The notes beneath the pieces are model-generated. The model did not search any database. It saw only the letters and a list, made by a program, of their open reading frames with translations, and had not been told where the DNA came from. The translations under genes and the position numbers were made by a program. DNA of 64,000 nt. It comes from Burkholderia sp. HI2500 (GTDB lineage Bacteria; Pseudomonadota; Gammaproteobacteria; Burkholderiales; Burkholderiaceae). Where the stretch lies: positions 744,001 to 808,000 of the forward strand of contig NZ_NKFL01000007.1 of NCBI RefSeq assembly GCF_002223055.1. The letters are read 5' to 3'. Positions 8,522 through 17,506 of the stretch are shown piece by piece (the first letter of the stretch is position 1; every line of letters begins with the position of its first letter).

Positions 8522-10278
8522 TCGTGTGCCTCGCCCGGGTGCAGCGTCGGATGGGCCGTCTTGGGTTCAGGCGCCGTCGCCGGCGGCTGATTCTGCGGCA
8601 CGAAGTCTTCCGCCTGCCCCGGCGGACTGTATTCGTACGCCCAGCGGTAGACGACCGGAAGCGTCGGCCCCCAGTTGCCGTGCACGGGCGGCGTTTGCGG
8701 CGTCTGCCATTCGAGCGTGGTGGCCCGCCACGGGTTGCCGTCCGCACGCCGGCCGTGGCGGAGGCTCCACGCGAGGTTGAACAGGAACAGCAGCTGCGCC
8801 GCCGCGACGATCAGCGCGACGATCGTGATGAACGTGTTGAGCGTCTGCGCCGAATGCGGAATGAAGCTGTAGCCCTGATACGCGTAATACCGCCGCGGCA
8901 TGCCCAGGATGCCGAGATAGTGCATCGGGAAATAGATCGCATAGGTGCCGACGAAGGTGATCCAGAAGTGCGCGCGCCCGAGCGTGTCGTCGAGCAGGCG
9001 GCCGGTCACCTTCGGGTACCAGTGATACAGGCCGCCGAACACCACGAGGATCGGCGACACGGCCATCACCATATGGAAGTGCGCGACGACGAAATACGTG
9101 TTCGACAGCGGGATGTCCACGCTGACGTTGCCGAGGTAGAGCCCGGTCAGCCCGCCCAGCACGAAGGTGCTGATGAAGCCGATCGCGAACAGCATCGGCA
9201 CGGTCAGGTGGATATCGCCGCGCCACAGCGTCAGCACCCAGTTGTAGACCTTGAGGGCGGTGGGGACGGCGATGATGAGCGTCGTGGTGGCGAAGAAGAA
9301 GCCGAAGTACGGATTCATGCCCGCGATGAACATGTGGTGCGCCCAGACCACGAAGCTCAGCGCGCCGATGATCACGATCGCCCATACCATCATCCGGTAG
9401 CCGAAGATGCTCTTGCGCGCGTGCGTGCTGATGAGGTCCGACGCGATGCCGAAGGCCGGCAGCGCGACGATGTAGACCTCCGGATGCCCGAAGAACCAGA
9501 ACAGGTGCTGGAACAGCAACGGGCTGCCGCCGGCGTGCTTGAGCGTCTGCCCCATCGACACCACGGCGGGGACGAAGAAACTGGTGCCGAGCGTCCGGTC
9601 GAACAGCATCATCACCGCCGACACGAACAGCGCCGGAAACGCCAGCAGCGCCATGATGGTCGCGATGAAGATGCCCCACACCGTGAGCGGCATGCGCATC
9701 AGCGTCATGCCGCGCGTGCGTGCCTGCAGCGTGGTGGTCACGTAGTTCAGGCCGCCCATCGTGGCCGCGACGATGAAGATCGCCAGCGACACGAGCATCA
9801 GCACGATGCCCCATTCCACGCCCGGCGTGCCCGGCAGGATCGCCTGCGGCGGATACAGCGTCCAGCCCGCGCCGGTCGGCCCGCCCGGCACGAAGAAGCT
9901 CGCCACCAGCACCAGCACGGCCAGCAGGTAGACCCAGTAGCTCAACATGTTGAGAAACGGGAACACCATGTCGCGCGCGCCCAGCATCAGCGGGATCAGG
10001 TAGTTGCCGAAGCCGCCCAGGAACAGCGCCGTCAGCAGGTAGATCACCATGATCATCCCGTGCATGGTGACGAACTGGTAGTAGTGGTTCGCGTCGATGA
10101 ACGCGAACTTGCCCGGAAAGCCGAGCTGCAGCCGCATCAGGTCCGACAGGACGAGGCCGACCAGGCCGATCGCGATGGCCGTCAGCGCGTACTGCACGGC
10201 GATGACCTTGTGGTCCTGGCTCCACACATAGCGGGTCCAGAAGCTGTGCGGGACGTGGTCGGTGTGCGCGTAGGTCAT
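8518..10278 (-). CDS. ctaD: Cytochrome c oxidase subunit I (haem-copper catalytic subunit)
   Basis: 586 residues, about 12 helices. All metal ligands are visible: H73 (in VTMHGMIMVIY) and H402 for low-spin haem, H400 (in FVVAHFHMVM) for the active-site haem, H265, H314 and H315 for CuB, and Y269 in GHPEVYIVALPAFG, the cross-linked tyrosine of A-type oxidases. It reduces O2 to water while pumping protons. The partner subunit II has a CuA site, so the electron donor is cytochrome c or a similar carrier, not quinol. It sits 31 bp downstream of subunit II and overlaps the next gene by 4 bp. Equivalent to CoxN of CoxMNOP operons. Confidence 0.95.
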   Translation of the reverse strand: MTYAHTDHVPHSFWTRYVWSQDHKVIAVQYALTAIAIGLVGLVLSDLMRLQLGFPGKFAFIDANHYYQFVTMHGMIMVIYLLTALFLGGFGNYLIPLMLGARDMVFPFLNMLSYWVYLLAVLVLVASFFVPGGPTGAGWTLYPPQAILPGTPGVEWGIVLMLVSLAIFIVAATMGGLNYVTTTLQARTRGMTLMRMPLTVWGIFIATIMALLAFPALFVSAVMMLFDRTLGTSFFVPAVVSMGQTLKHAGGSPLLFQHLFWFFGHPEVYIVALPAFGIASDLISTHARKSIFGYRMMVWAIVIIGALSFVVWAHHMFIAGMNPYFGFFFATTTLIIAVPTALKVYNWVLTLWRGDIHLTVPMLFAIGFISTFVLGGLTGLYLGNVSVDIPLSNTYFVVAHFHMVMAVSPILVVFGGLYHWYPKVTGRLLDDTLGRAHFWITFVGTYAIYFPMHYLGILGMPRRYYAYQGYSFIPHSAQTLNTFITIVALIVAAAQLLFLFNLAWSLRHGRRADGNPWRATTLEWQTPQTPPVHGNWGPTLPVVYRWAYEYSPPGQAEDFVPQNQPPATAPEPKTAHPTLHPGEAHE

Positions 10279-10309
10279 GGCGTGTGCTCCGTCTGCTTCG
10301 TCCGTTCCG

Positions 10310-11458
10310 CTAGGGCTGGGCCGCGGTGCTGGCGGCCGTCCCGCCTTGCGCCTTGATGTAGGCCACCAGCGCGCTCAGTTCCTGCTCGCTCAGGTCGAAG
10401 TGCGGCATGATCGGCGAGAAGCCCTTCACGACGCGGGCCGTCGGATTGCGGATGAACGCGCGCAGATAGGCTTCGTCCACCTTCGCGGTGCTGCCGTCGG
10501 CCATCGTTTCGGTCTTGCCGTACAGGCCCTTCCAGGTCGGGCCCACGAGCGGGCTGCCGTCCACGGTATGGCAGGCGACGCAGCCCTTGGCCGCCGCGAG
10601 CGTCTTGCCCAGGTTGGCCAGCGCCTGCGCGCTGCCGCCCGCGGCGGCCGGCGCGGCCTGCACGTGGGCCATCTGCTGCTGCGCGAACGTAGTCTGCTGC
10701 GCCAGCCAGCGCGAGAACGCGGCTTCGTCTTCCACCACCACCACGCCGCGCATGCCGGCATGCCCGATCCCGCAGAGCTGCGCGCACAGGATGTCGTAGC
10801 GCCCAGCCTGGGTCGGCGTGAACCAGAAGGTGGTCACCATGCCCGGCACCATGTTCATCCGTGCCCGGAACGGCGGGACGTAGAAGTCGTGCAGCACGTC
10901 GCGCGACCGGGTCAGGACCTGGACCGGCCGGTTGAGCGGCAAGTGCACCTCGGGACTGTCGATCAGGTAGTTGTCACGGCCGTTCGGATCGGCGGGGTTC
11001 AGGCCGAACGGGTTGTCGTTGCTGATGTAGCGCGCGTCGGTCGTGCCCAGCTTGCCGCCGGGCCCGGCGAAGCGGAAACGCCATTGCCATTGCTGGCCGA
11101 GCACCTCCATCTGCAGCGCGTTGCGCGGCGGCCGGATGTAGTCCGCGTAGACGAACAGGCCCGGCGCCAGCAACGCCGCCACGCCGACGATGGTCAGGCC
11201 GATCAGCCACCATTCCAGTTTCCGGTTGTGCGGTTCGTAGGCCGCACGATGCCCGCTACGGTGGCGATAGCGCACCAGGGCGACCACGATGAACAGGTTG
11301 ATGGCGATGAAGAATGCGCCGGTGATGACGAGCGTGATCGTCAGCATGTCGTCCATGCGCACCCAGTTCGACGCGATCGGCGTGATCCACCACGGACTGG
11401 CAAAGTGAAACCCCACCGCCAACAGGATGATCAGGACCAGGGCAATCGCAAGGGCCAT
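10310..11458 (-). CDS. coxB: Cytochrome c oxidase subunit II with CuA site and fused cytochrome c domain
   Basis: 382 residues. Two N-terminal helices (about 2-20 and 40-62, with a third hydrophobic stretch at 83-104) lead to the cupredoxin domain. Its CuA ligands are H190 (DVLHDFYVPPFR), C225, C229, H233 and M236 in CAQLCGIGHAGM. A class I cytochrome c domain follows, with CVACH (C293, C296, H297) and a distal methionine in the IMPHFD region. The haem c fusion makes this a caa3-type enzyme, as CoxM is in Bradyrhizobium. It is the second gene of the operon, with a 104-bp gap after the preceding membrane protein. Confidence 0.95.
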   Translation of the reverse strand: MALAIALVLIILLAVGFHFASPWWITPIASNWVRMDDMLTITLVITGAFFIAINLFIVVALVRYRHRSGHRAAYEPHNRKLEWWLIGLTIVGVAALLAPGLFVYADYIRPPRNALQMEVLGQQWQWRFRFAGPGGKLGTTDARYISNDNPFGLNPADPNGRDNYLIDSPEVHLPLNRPVQVLTRSRDVLHDFYVPPFRARMNMVPGMVTTFWFTPTQAGRYDILCAQLCGIGHAGMRGVVVVEDEAAFSRWLAQQTTFAQQQMAHVQAAPAAAGGSAQALANLGKTLAAAKGCVACHTVDGSPLVGPTWKGLYGKTETMADGSTAKVDEAYLRAFIRNPTARVVKGFSPIMPHFDLSEQELSALVAYIKAQGGTAASTAAQP

Positions 11459-11562
11459 AGGCCGCCTCGCTGCATCTCACTCGCCGGCACCGCCGACACC
11501 GGGTTCCGTGTCTCCCGCGGGCGCCGCGTGTTCAAGCGCGGCGCGGCGGGAAACGCGATGGG

Positions 11563-12078
11563 TCAGTCGTCCACGTTCTGCTTGCGCAATCGCTCCAGCC
11601 TGCCGTAGGTGATGGCCGCCACCACGCCGAACAACAGGTTGGCCAGCAAGGGCCCGGAACCGCGCTCGGAGACGAACCACGGGAACACGGCCGTCATCAC
11701 GTAGAAGTTCCACCCATACGCGACGATCCCGAACGCCAGCCCGATCGCGGCTTCCATGCCCACGCTCGAATCGAGGCGGAAAGGCGCCATGATCGCGGCG
11801 AGCATCATCCCCATGATCGCGCCGAGCACGTAGTGCAGCAGCAGCGCCATCGCCACGATTTCGAGGTTGAATTGCGTCATCTGGCCGAGCGCGCTGCGGC
11901 CCATCACCATCGCCGCGATCTTGTGGGTCGGTTGCCACGGGCTCGAGCCGAGCACCAGGGTCGACCAGACGAATTCCAGCGCGATCACCAGCGCGCCGCC
12001 CGCGAGACCGGCCACGGCAGCGGCGACCCAGTCGGGCGTACGCCGCTCCCAATGGTGCGATTGAATGTGCAGTTCCAT
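11563..12078 (-). CDS. Small multi-pass membrane protein at the head of the oxidase operon
   Basis: 171 residues from ATG 12076-12078, chosen because AAGGAGGT lies seven bases upstream; an earlier in-frame ATG at 12111 lacks this. Four to five hydrophobic helices (about 18-40, 70-98, 108-130, 135-160) and an amphipathic His-rich start (MELHIQSHHWERR). I do not recognise a named family, but similar small membrane proteins occur beside alternative oxidase operons. Position as first gene of the operon suggests an accessory or assembly role; this is inference. Confidence 0.7.
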   Translation of the reverse strand: MELHIQSHHWERRTPDWVAAAVAGLAGGALVIALEFVWSTLVLGSSPWQPTHKIAAMVMGRSALGQMTQFNLEIVAMALLLHYVLGAIMGMMLAAIMAPFRLDSSVGMEAAIGLAFGIVAYGWNFYVMTAVFPWFVSERGSGPLLANLLFGVVAAITYGRLERLRKQNVDD

Positions 12079-12294
12079 ACGACCTCCTTGCCGACCGTTC
12101 GACGTCGGCACTTCGGCTCCGAAGGCGTCACGCGCGTCGGACCCGCGTCTCTTGCGCGATTCGGGATGGCGGACAGGGTTGCCTGCGCAACGTGCGAGCG
12201 ACCCGCTCCACGCGCGGCCTGCGGTCGCGGTCGTGCGCTCGACGCAACGCGTCGATGCCCCCGGGTGTCGGGCAGGCCGGCTTGCTGTCGCGCG

Positions 12295-12804
12295 TCAGGG
12301 GAAGATCGGTGACGTCGGTTCGGCGCCTTCCAGGTCCGCCTTTGGAAAATGCTGGGCGACCATTTCTTCGATTTCCTGCTCTCGCAATGCCGGCACGTCG
12401 GCCATGATCAGGATCTGGCCTGCCTGGATCGCCTCGCGAAATCGCTGGAGTCGCGCGTTCGGCTCGGCGATGCCGATCATCGCGGCGGTCCACGCCCCGA
12501 ATCCCGCGCCGGCCAGCGTCAAGCCGACGACGGCGCCGCCCGCGATCACGAGCTCCGCCGGCGGAAAGACGAGCGCGACGAGGCCGATCAGCGCACCGGC
12601 CGCGCCGCCGAGCGCGACGCCGCGCTCGAGCGCATGCACGACATCGCTGCTTTGCAGCAACGATGCTTCGGGCAACTGATCGAGTGTGACGCTGTGGTCG
12701 GCGAGAACGTGGATATGGCGCCAGACGATGCGTGCGCGCAATAGATCGTCGACGATGGCCTTCGCCATCTGGGTATCGGGTACGAGGAAATAAAGGCGTC
12801 TCAT
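12295..12804 (-). CDS. DUF1269-like membrane protein
   Basis: 169 residues. It starts with a short regulatory-looking alpha/beta fold (MRRLYFLVPDTQMAKAIVDDL...HVLA), then a Gly/Ala-rich hairpin of two membrane segments at about 60-110 (GVALGGAAGALIGLVALVFPP and GGAVVGLTLAGAGFGAW), then a soluble tail with LIMADVPALREQEIEEMV. This layout matches DUF1269 and general stress GsiB/YflT-like membrane proteins of unknown function. AAGGGG lies upstream of the ATG. It is separated from the oxidase operon by about 215 bp and may be transcribed with it. Confidence 0.72.
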   Translation of the reverse strand: MRRLYFLVPDTQMAKAIVDDLLRARIVWRHIHVLADHSVTLDQLPEASLLQSSDVVHALERGVALGGAAGALIGLVALVFPPAELVIAGGAVVGLTLAGAGFGAWTAAMIGIAEPNARLQRFREAIQAGQILIMADVPALREQEIEEMVAQHFPKADLEGAEPTSPIFP

Positions 12805-13015
12805 GTTGGCACCCCTTTTCTTGCCATCAACGCGTCCACAAGGGACTGTTTTCTATTCTATGTCAGCATCGGCGACACGCCAGGTGCATGCGGACCACGG
12901 ACGGGGTCGCATGCGAGCATTCGGCACGCGTGGCAGGTGGGGTTGAAACGCGGTGGTAGTTTGTCGATCACGGACGACCGATGCGGGGGCCCGGGACATT
13001 CGCCCCCGATTGGCG

Positions 13016-13231
13016 CTATCCGCGTTTGCGCAACGGCGCCAGCAAGTCCCGCAGGCCGTTGTGGTCGATCTCGTGCATCAGCGCGAGCTGCCGGCCGATT
13101 TCTCCGCGCGGAAACCCTTCGCGCGCTAGCCAATTGAGGTAAGGCCCGGGCAGGTCGGCAATCAGCCGGCCTTTGTATTTCCCGAAGGGCATGATGACGG
13201 TGACGAGCTGTTCGAGGTCTGGATTTTGCAT
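13016..13231 (-). CDS. DUF3820 family protein
   Basis: 71 residues from ATG 13229-13231. The short domain VIMPFGKYKGRLIADLPGPYLNWLAREGFP is typical of DUF3820 proteins, small proteins that resemble an exonuclease-associated domain. A longer in-frame extension upstream shows no homology and was not used. Single gene, transcribed away from the divergent small gene at 13356. Function unknown. Confidence 0.75.
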   Translation of the reverse strand: MQNPDLEQLVTVIMPFGKYKGRLIADLPGPYLNWLAREGFPRGEIGRQLALMHEIDHNGLRDLLAPLRKRG

Positions 13232-13355
13232 GCGGGTATTGTGCCCGGCTTTTCGGTCCTGTCGCAGATCTCGCGAAAAGGACTCAGCGAACCACCTGCG
13301 CCCCTTTTCTGGCCTGCTAGACTGGAATTCCCCCCTGCACACGATGGAGGGAATC

Positions 13356-13544
13356 ATGTTGTCCGTCTACGTCGTGAAGACCGGCGAGCAGTTCCTCTGC
13401 ACCGCCGAGGATGGCGATATCGGCATGGCACCGGCAGTTGAGGATGCCACGTCGTTTGGTTCGTATGAGGAAGCGGAAAAGGCCGCGCACGTGCATGCCG
13501 ACCCCGGATACGAAATCGTCGCCGTCTGTGTAATCAGGCACTGA
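13356..13544 (+). CDS. Small conserved hypothetical protein (62 residues)
   Basis: The ATG at 13356 has a strong GGAGGG eight bases upstream. The product is acidic, with no signal peptide or membrane segment: a beta-rich start (MLSVYVVKTGEQFLCTAEDGD) and the SYEEAEKAAHVHADPGYEIVAVCVIRH end, which looks like a small alpha/beta fold. I do not recognise the family. It is divergent from the DUF3820 gene with about 125 bp between the starts. Confidence 0.6.
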   Translation: MLSVYVVKTGEQFLCTAEDGDIGMAPAVEDATSFGSYEEAEKAAHVHADPGYEIVAVCVIRH

Positions 13545-13814
13545 CAGGGCGCCCGCTGCCGGGCGCCACGCGACGAGATGCGGCTCGCAGTTCCGCTGGC
13601 GCCACGCGACATGGGGTGGCGCGATGGACTTTGCCCGGAATTACTTGGGAACCGATGGATTGCGTATCGGGGGTCTCTCAATGGGATCGCCGCGCGCGTC
13701 GGCATTCCCGCTGCGTACGCTCCGATACAACGCGCGTTTCCTGAAACGCCTGGCATCCGGCGCGCATTCCTCGTATGCGGCGCTGCGGGAGTTCGGAGCG
13801 TCGCTGCTCCGCTG

Positions 13815-14156
13815 TTATCGTCTGGGCCCTTTCATGCCCTCCGACTCCATGGCCGCATGCCACTCCTCATTCGCCTCGATGGGGTCCATCTCATCGTCGA
13901 CGGAGGCCGTCGCGCGCTCGGCGGCCGCTCTGGCTTCGTCTGCCGGGGACGCAAAATCACCGTCGCCATCACGATCGCCATCGCCGTCACCGTCGCCCGG
14001 GGGCTGCAGCATGTCCTTGAGCATCGCGCTCAGCTCCGGCGTGTCCCATGGCAGCCCACGCCGAGTCCGATCCTTGATGTAGTGCCTCACCTCCGCGTCC
14101 TGCTCCACGGTCAGCGGCAGCCCTCGGAAGGTGCTTTGGGGGCCAGCGTCGATCAT
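13815..14156 (-). CDS. Hypothetical acidic protein with a Gly-Asp repeat
   Basis: 113 residues; AGGAG lies eight bases before the ATG. Residues about 1-50 look folded (LPLTVEQDAEVRHYIKDRTRRGLPWDTPELSAMLKDML). A low-complexity (GD)n stretch at about 54-67 and an acidic C-terminus (DDEMDPIEANEEWHAAME) follow. No known domain recognised. The GD run could be a simple-sequence slippage site in the DNA. Confidence 0.55.
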   Translation of the reverse strand: MIDAGPQSTFRGLPLTVEQDAEVRHYIKDRTRRGLPWDTPELSAMLKDMLQPPGDGDGDGDRDGDGDFASPADEARAAAERATASVDDEMDPIEANEEWHAAMESEGMKGPRR

Positions 14157-14400
14157 CGCATTCTCCTGCTTCTAGGGCATTTCCAGTGTACTCGCCATTG
14201 CGAGCCCGTGAGCAGTGATTACGGCGCGCTTGCGGCTGATCAAACGTGTGGGGGCGACGGGCGCGCGGCCGCCCATTTCAGGCACCCGCCTGCGATGGGT
14301 CGATACCGATGAAAGTTTCGCGAGATTTCGCGACCCGCTTATCCGGTAGTTCAGGGGGAAGAAGTGACAACCTCCACTGCCACAAGCACAGTATTCGCTG

Positions 14401-15267
14401 CTATCCGCCGAACGCAACGACGATCTCTTCGATCGTCACGCGGATGCGCGCCGTATGCCGCAGATCCTGATGCGTGACGAGCCAAACCTCATACGACGCG
14501 TCGTTTGTACGGTCCGGCCAGATCCGCACAAGGCCGTCTCGTTCGCCCATCGGCACGGGTATCTCGCTGATGCCGAGCCCGGCCTTAAGTGCCGCGCGCA
14601 ACGTCAGGTTCGTGTTCAGCCGTGCGACGATGCGGCCGTCCGTCAGCGGTTCCCCGGCGAACGCCGGCACCCGCGCCTTGGCGAAATACGGCTGGTAGAC
14701 GACGAGATCATGCCCGGCGAACCGCTCGCCCGGCACCGGTTCGCCATGGCGCCGCACATAGTCGGGCGACGCGAACAGTCCGACTTCCCAGCGCGCCAGA
14801 CGGCGGGCGAGCAGATCTGGATTTCGGGGCTTGACGGTCCGGATCGCGATGTCGGCTTCGCGCTTCGCGAGATTGAGGAGCAGGCTCGTCGTGTCGAGCA
14901 TCACCGATACGTCCGGATGCTTCGCATGCAGGCGCTCGAGGGCCGGCATCACGAACTCGTGTGCCAGCGCATCCGTCGTCGATAGCTTCACCTCGCCGGC
15001 GAGCCGCTTGTCCACGCCTTGCGTGTGGCGCACGAGATCGTGTGCGGATTGCTCCATCGCCTCGGCTGCACGGATCGCGATCCTGCCGACCGGCGTGAGT
15101 TCATAGCCGTTCGACGTACGCAGGAACAGCGTCGCGCCGAGCGCGTGCTCGAGCGCCGCAAGCCTGCGGCCCACCGTGGCCTGATCGATGTCGAGCGCGC
15201 GAGCGGCGGCCCGCAAGGTCCTTTCCCGATGGAGCGCGACGAAGATGCGCGCGTCGTCCCAGTTCAT
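14401..15267 (-). CDS. LysR-family transcriptional regulator
   Basis: 288 residues from ATG 15265-15267. The N-terminal winged helix-turn-helix (DARIFVALHRERTLRAAARALDIDQATVGRRLAALEHALG) and a LysR substrate domain are present. The family variant (AAARAL...QATVGRRLAALE, NGYELTPVG) is one that often controls a neighbouring oxidoreductase. It is divergent from the quinone oxidoreductase gene at 15414, with an 18-bp perfect palindrome just upstream of its own start, so autoregulation and control of that gene are likely. Confidence 0.9.
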   Translation of the reverse strand: MNWDDARIFVALHRERTLRAAARALDIDQATVGRRLAALEHALGATLFLRTSNGYELTPVGRIAIRAAEAMEQSAHDLVRHTQGVDKRLAGEVKLSTTDALAHEFVMPALERLHAKHPDVSVMLDTTSLLLNLAKREADIAIRTVKPRNPDLLARRLARWEVGLFASPDYVRRHGEPVPGERFAGHDLVVYQPYFAKARVPAFAGEPLTDGRIVARLNTNLTLRAALKAGLGISEIPVPMGERDGLVRIWPDRTNDASYEVWLVTHQDLRHTARIRVTIEEIVVAFGG

Positions 15268-15280
15268 GTCGCCCCCGGCG

Positions 15281-15298
15281 TGATGCAAATTTGCATCA
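15281..15298. promoter_or_regulatory. Perfect 18-bp palindrome, candidate LysR operator
   Basis: TGATGCAAATTTGCATCA is fully self-complementary. It lies 14-31 bp upstream of the LysR start and about 115 bp upstream of the divergent oxidoreductase start, the usual place for an autoregulatory LysR recognition site. Confidence 0.65.
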
Positions 15299-15413
15299 TA
15301 CGTCCAGCAATTCTCTGCACGTCAAACACAGGCCGCGCGATTACACTTTTTTCAACCGATGCGGCGGGTCGCTCGAATCCGCGGCGCATCCGGCATTTTA
15401 AAAGGATGAAGTC

Positions 15414-16445
15414 GTGTCACACGAAACGAAAGGCATTCCCGCGGCGATGACCGCGATCGACATTACGCAGCCGGGCGGCCCGGATGTGCTGGCACCCGTG
15501 CAGCGTCCTGTTCCCGCACCGGCCGACGACGAAGTGCTGATCCGCATTCATGCGGCCGGCGTGAACGGTCCTGACGTGCTGCAGCGCAAAGGGTTGTACG
15601 ATCCGCCACCGGGCGCGTCGGACATTCCCGGGCTCGAAGTCGCGGGCAAAATCGTGTCCGTCGGGCGCGACGTGACCCGGTTCGCGGTCGGCGATCTCGT
15701 CTGCGCGCTGGTGCCGGGGGGCGGCTATGCGGAGTACGCCGTCGCGCACGAGAGCAACACACTCGCGGTTCCCGATGGTCTCACGATGGTCGAGGCGGCC
15801 GCGATCCCCGAAACCTTTCTGACGGTATGGCTGAACCTGTTCCAGCGCGGCAAGTTCAAGGCTGGCGAAAGCGTGCTGATCCATGGCGGCGCATCGGGGA
15901 TCGGCACCACGGCGACGATGCTCGCGAAGGCGTTCGGCGCCTCGAAGATCATCACGACGGTCGGCTCCGACGCGCACCGCACCGCAAGCATCGCGCTCGG
16001 TGCCGATGTCGCGGTTGACTACCGCAACGAGGATTTCGTCGAGGAAGTCATGCGCGCGACGGATGGGCGCGGCGTCGACGTGGTCGTCGATATCGTCGCC
16101 GGTGATTACGTCGCGCGGAATTACGCGGCGGCCGCGATGAACGGCCGCATCGTGCAGATCGGCGTGATCAAGGGGCCCGCGCCAGCACTGGACCTGTTCC
16201 CGATGCTGGCGAAGCGCCTCATGCACATCGGCTCGACGCTGCGCTCGCGCACGCACGAGGAAAAGGCGGAGCTGATCGAGGATCTCAAGCGATCGGTGTG
16301 GCCGCACATCCGGCGTGGCGCGGTGAAGCCCGTGATCCATCGGACCTTCGATCTCGACGATGCGCGCGGCGCGCATGCGCTGATGGACTCGGGCACGCAT
16401 ATCGGCAAGATCGTGCTGACGACCCGGGCGGCAGGCATAGACTGA
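15414..16445 (+). CDS. Zinc-independent quinone oxidoreductase (MDR superfamily)
   Basis: 343 residues from GTG 15414, preceded by AAAGGATG. It has the zeta-crystallin/PIG3-type layout: an N-terminal GroES-like domain (VLIRIHAAGVNGPDVLQRKGLYDPPPG, PGLEVAGKIVSVG) and a Rossmann domain with the NADPH motif LIHGGASGIGTTATMLAKAFG. Cysteine zinc ligands of alcohol dehydrogenases are absent. It probably reduces quinones or enones with NADPH in the cytosol. Likely controlled by the divergent LysR gene. Confidence 0.88.
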   Translation: MSHETKGIPAAMTAIDITQPGGPDVLAPVQRPVPAPADDEVLIRIHAAGVNGPDVLQRKGLYDPPPGASDIPGLEVAGKIVSVGRDVTRFAVGDLVCALVPGGGYAEYAVAHESNTLAVPDGLTMVEAAAIPETFLTVWLNLFQRGKFKAGESVLIHGGASGIGTTATMLAKAFGASKIITTVGSDAHRTASIALGADVAVDYRNEDFVEEVMRATDGRGVDVVVDIVAGDYVARNYAAAAMNGRIVQIGVIKGPAPALDLFPMLAKRLMHIGSTLRSRTHEEKAELIEDLKRSVWPHIRRGAVKPVIHRTFDLDDARGAHALMDSGTHIGKIVLTTRAAGID

Positions 16446-16467
16446 CGCGCAGCTCCGGCCACCTGAC

Positions 16468-17139
16468 ATGACTCACTCTCCGATCAAAACCATGACTGAT
16501 GCTCGCTACCACTACTACGAACCGTCACAAGGCCATGGATTGCCGCACGATCCATTTAATTCGATTGTCGGTCCAAGGCCCGTCGGATGGATTTCCACGC
16601 GCGGCAGCAACGGCATGCTGAATCTCGCGCCATACAGCTTTTTCAACGCCTTCAACTACCATCCGCCGATCATCGGCTTCTCGAGCATCGACGCAAAGGA
16701 CAGCCTACGCAACGTGCAAGAAACGGGGGAATTCGTGTGGAACCTCACCACACGCGATCTCGCCGAAAAGATGAATGCAACGTGCGCAATGGTGCCTTAC
16801 GAAGTTGACGAGTTTGAAGTGGCCGGGCTGACCCCCGCTCCGTCTCGGCAGGTCGCCGTTCCACGCGTGGCAGAGAGCGGTGTCAACTTCGAATGCAAGC
16901 TCACCGATGTGATCCAGCTGCGCGATCACAAAGGCACGCCTGTCACCACATGGCTCGTGCTGGGAGAAGTCGTGGCTGTTCACATTCGCCAGGACTTGCT
17001 TAAAGACGGCACCTTCGACACCTTCGGCGCAGGCATCATTCTTCGGGCAGGCGGCCCATCGGCCTATGCACTCGTCGCACCCGAGAGTCGATTCGATATC
17101 GGGCGCCCGCCCGGGGCGAATCCCCCCGTCGCACGATGA
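16468..17139 (+). CDS. Flavin reductase-like FMN-binding split-barrel protein
   Basis: 223 residues. HYYEPSQGHGLPHDPFNSIVGPRPVGWIST followed by NLAPYSFFNAFNYHPPIIGFSS is the conserved start of this family, where FMN is bound. The first ATG (16468) has no clear ribosome site; the ATG at 16492 is closer to the usual family start. These proteins supply reduced flavin or act as FMN oxidoreductases. It follows the quinone reductase by 22 bp on the same strand and may share its transcript. Confidence 0.85.
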   Translation: MTHSPIKTMTDARYHYYEPSQGHGLPHDPFNSIVGPRPVGWISTRGSNGMLNLAPYSFFNAFNYHPPIIGFSSIDAKDSLRNVQETGEFVWNLTTRDLAEKMNATCAMVPYEVDEFEVAGLTPAPSRQVAVPRVAESGVNFECKLTDVIQLRDHKGTPVTTWLVLGEVVAVHIRQDLLKDGTFDTFGAGIILRAGGPSAYALVAPESRFDIGRPPGANPPVAR

Positions 17140-17506
17140 CGGAGGGTGGCGCAGTCGGCTCGTGAAGGGCCGTTGGACCTCGGATGCTGCCGCTGACTTG
17201 TTCCCGGGCAAAGCGGCTATCGACGGTCGAAAGTGCCTGTTCGCCGAGCCTGACAGCAGACGTTCGGTGCAGATCCTCAGCCGAACGTCCGCAAGGCAGA
17301 ATCAAGTCGACCGGCCGCGACCAACACGTGAACGCCCGCAAAGGCCGAGCACTTGCCGCTCGGCGCAGGCACGGGGCCACCGATATCCAGTTGAACAGCC
17401 GTTGAGGCTGCGCGGGCTCCAACGGCGGCAGTGGACCGATTGATCGCCATGTCGTCCACGAAACAATCGACAACTTGGAACTATACTGGGCAACCAGGAG
17501 GCTTCC
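17140..17506. other. Short gap upstream of the 17507 gene
   Basis: No convincing gene. A -10-like TATACT at 17482-17487 and an AGGAGG ribosome site lie just before the next start. No clear -35 at the right spacing. Confidence 0.4.

Noticed and set aside
8482..10356. Arg/His-rich plus-strand open frame over the oxidase subunit I gene
   Set aside because: Composition artefact of high-GC DNA opposite a gene with all catalytic residues intact.
12805..12870. FNR/ANR box upstream of the DUF1269-like gene
   Set aside because: Only one half-site-like ATCAA is present; the partner TTGAT at the right spacing is missing.
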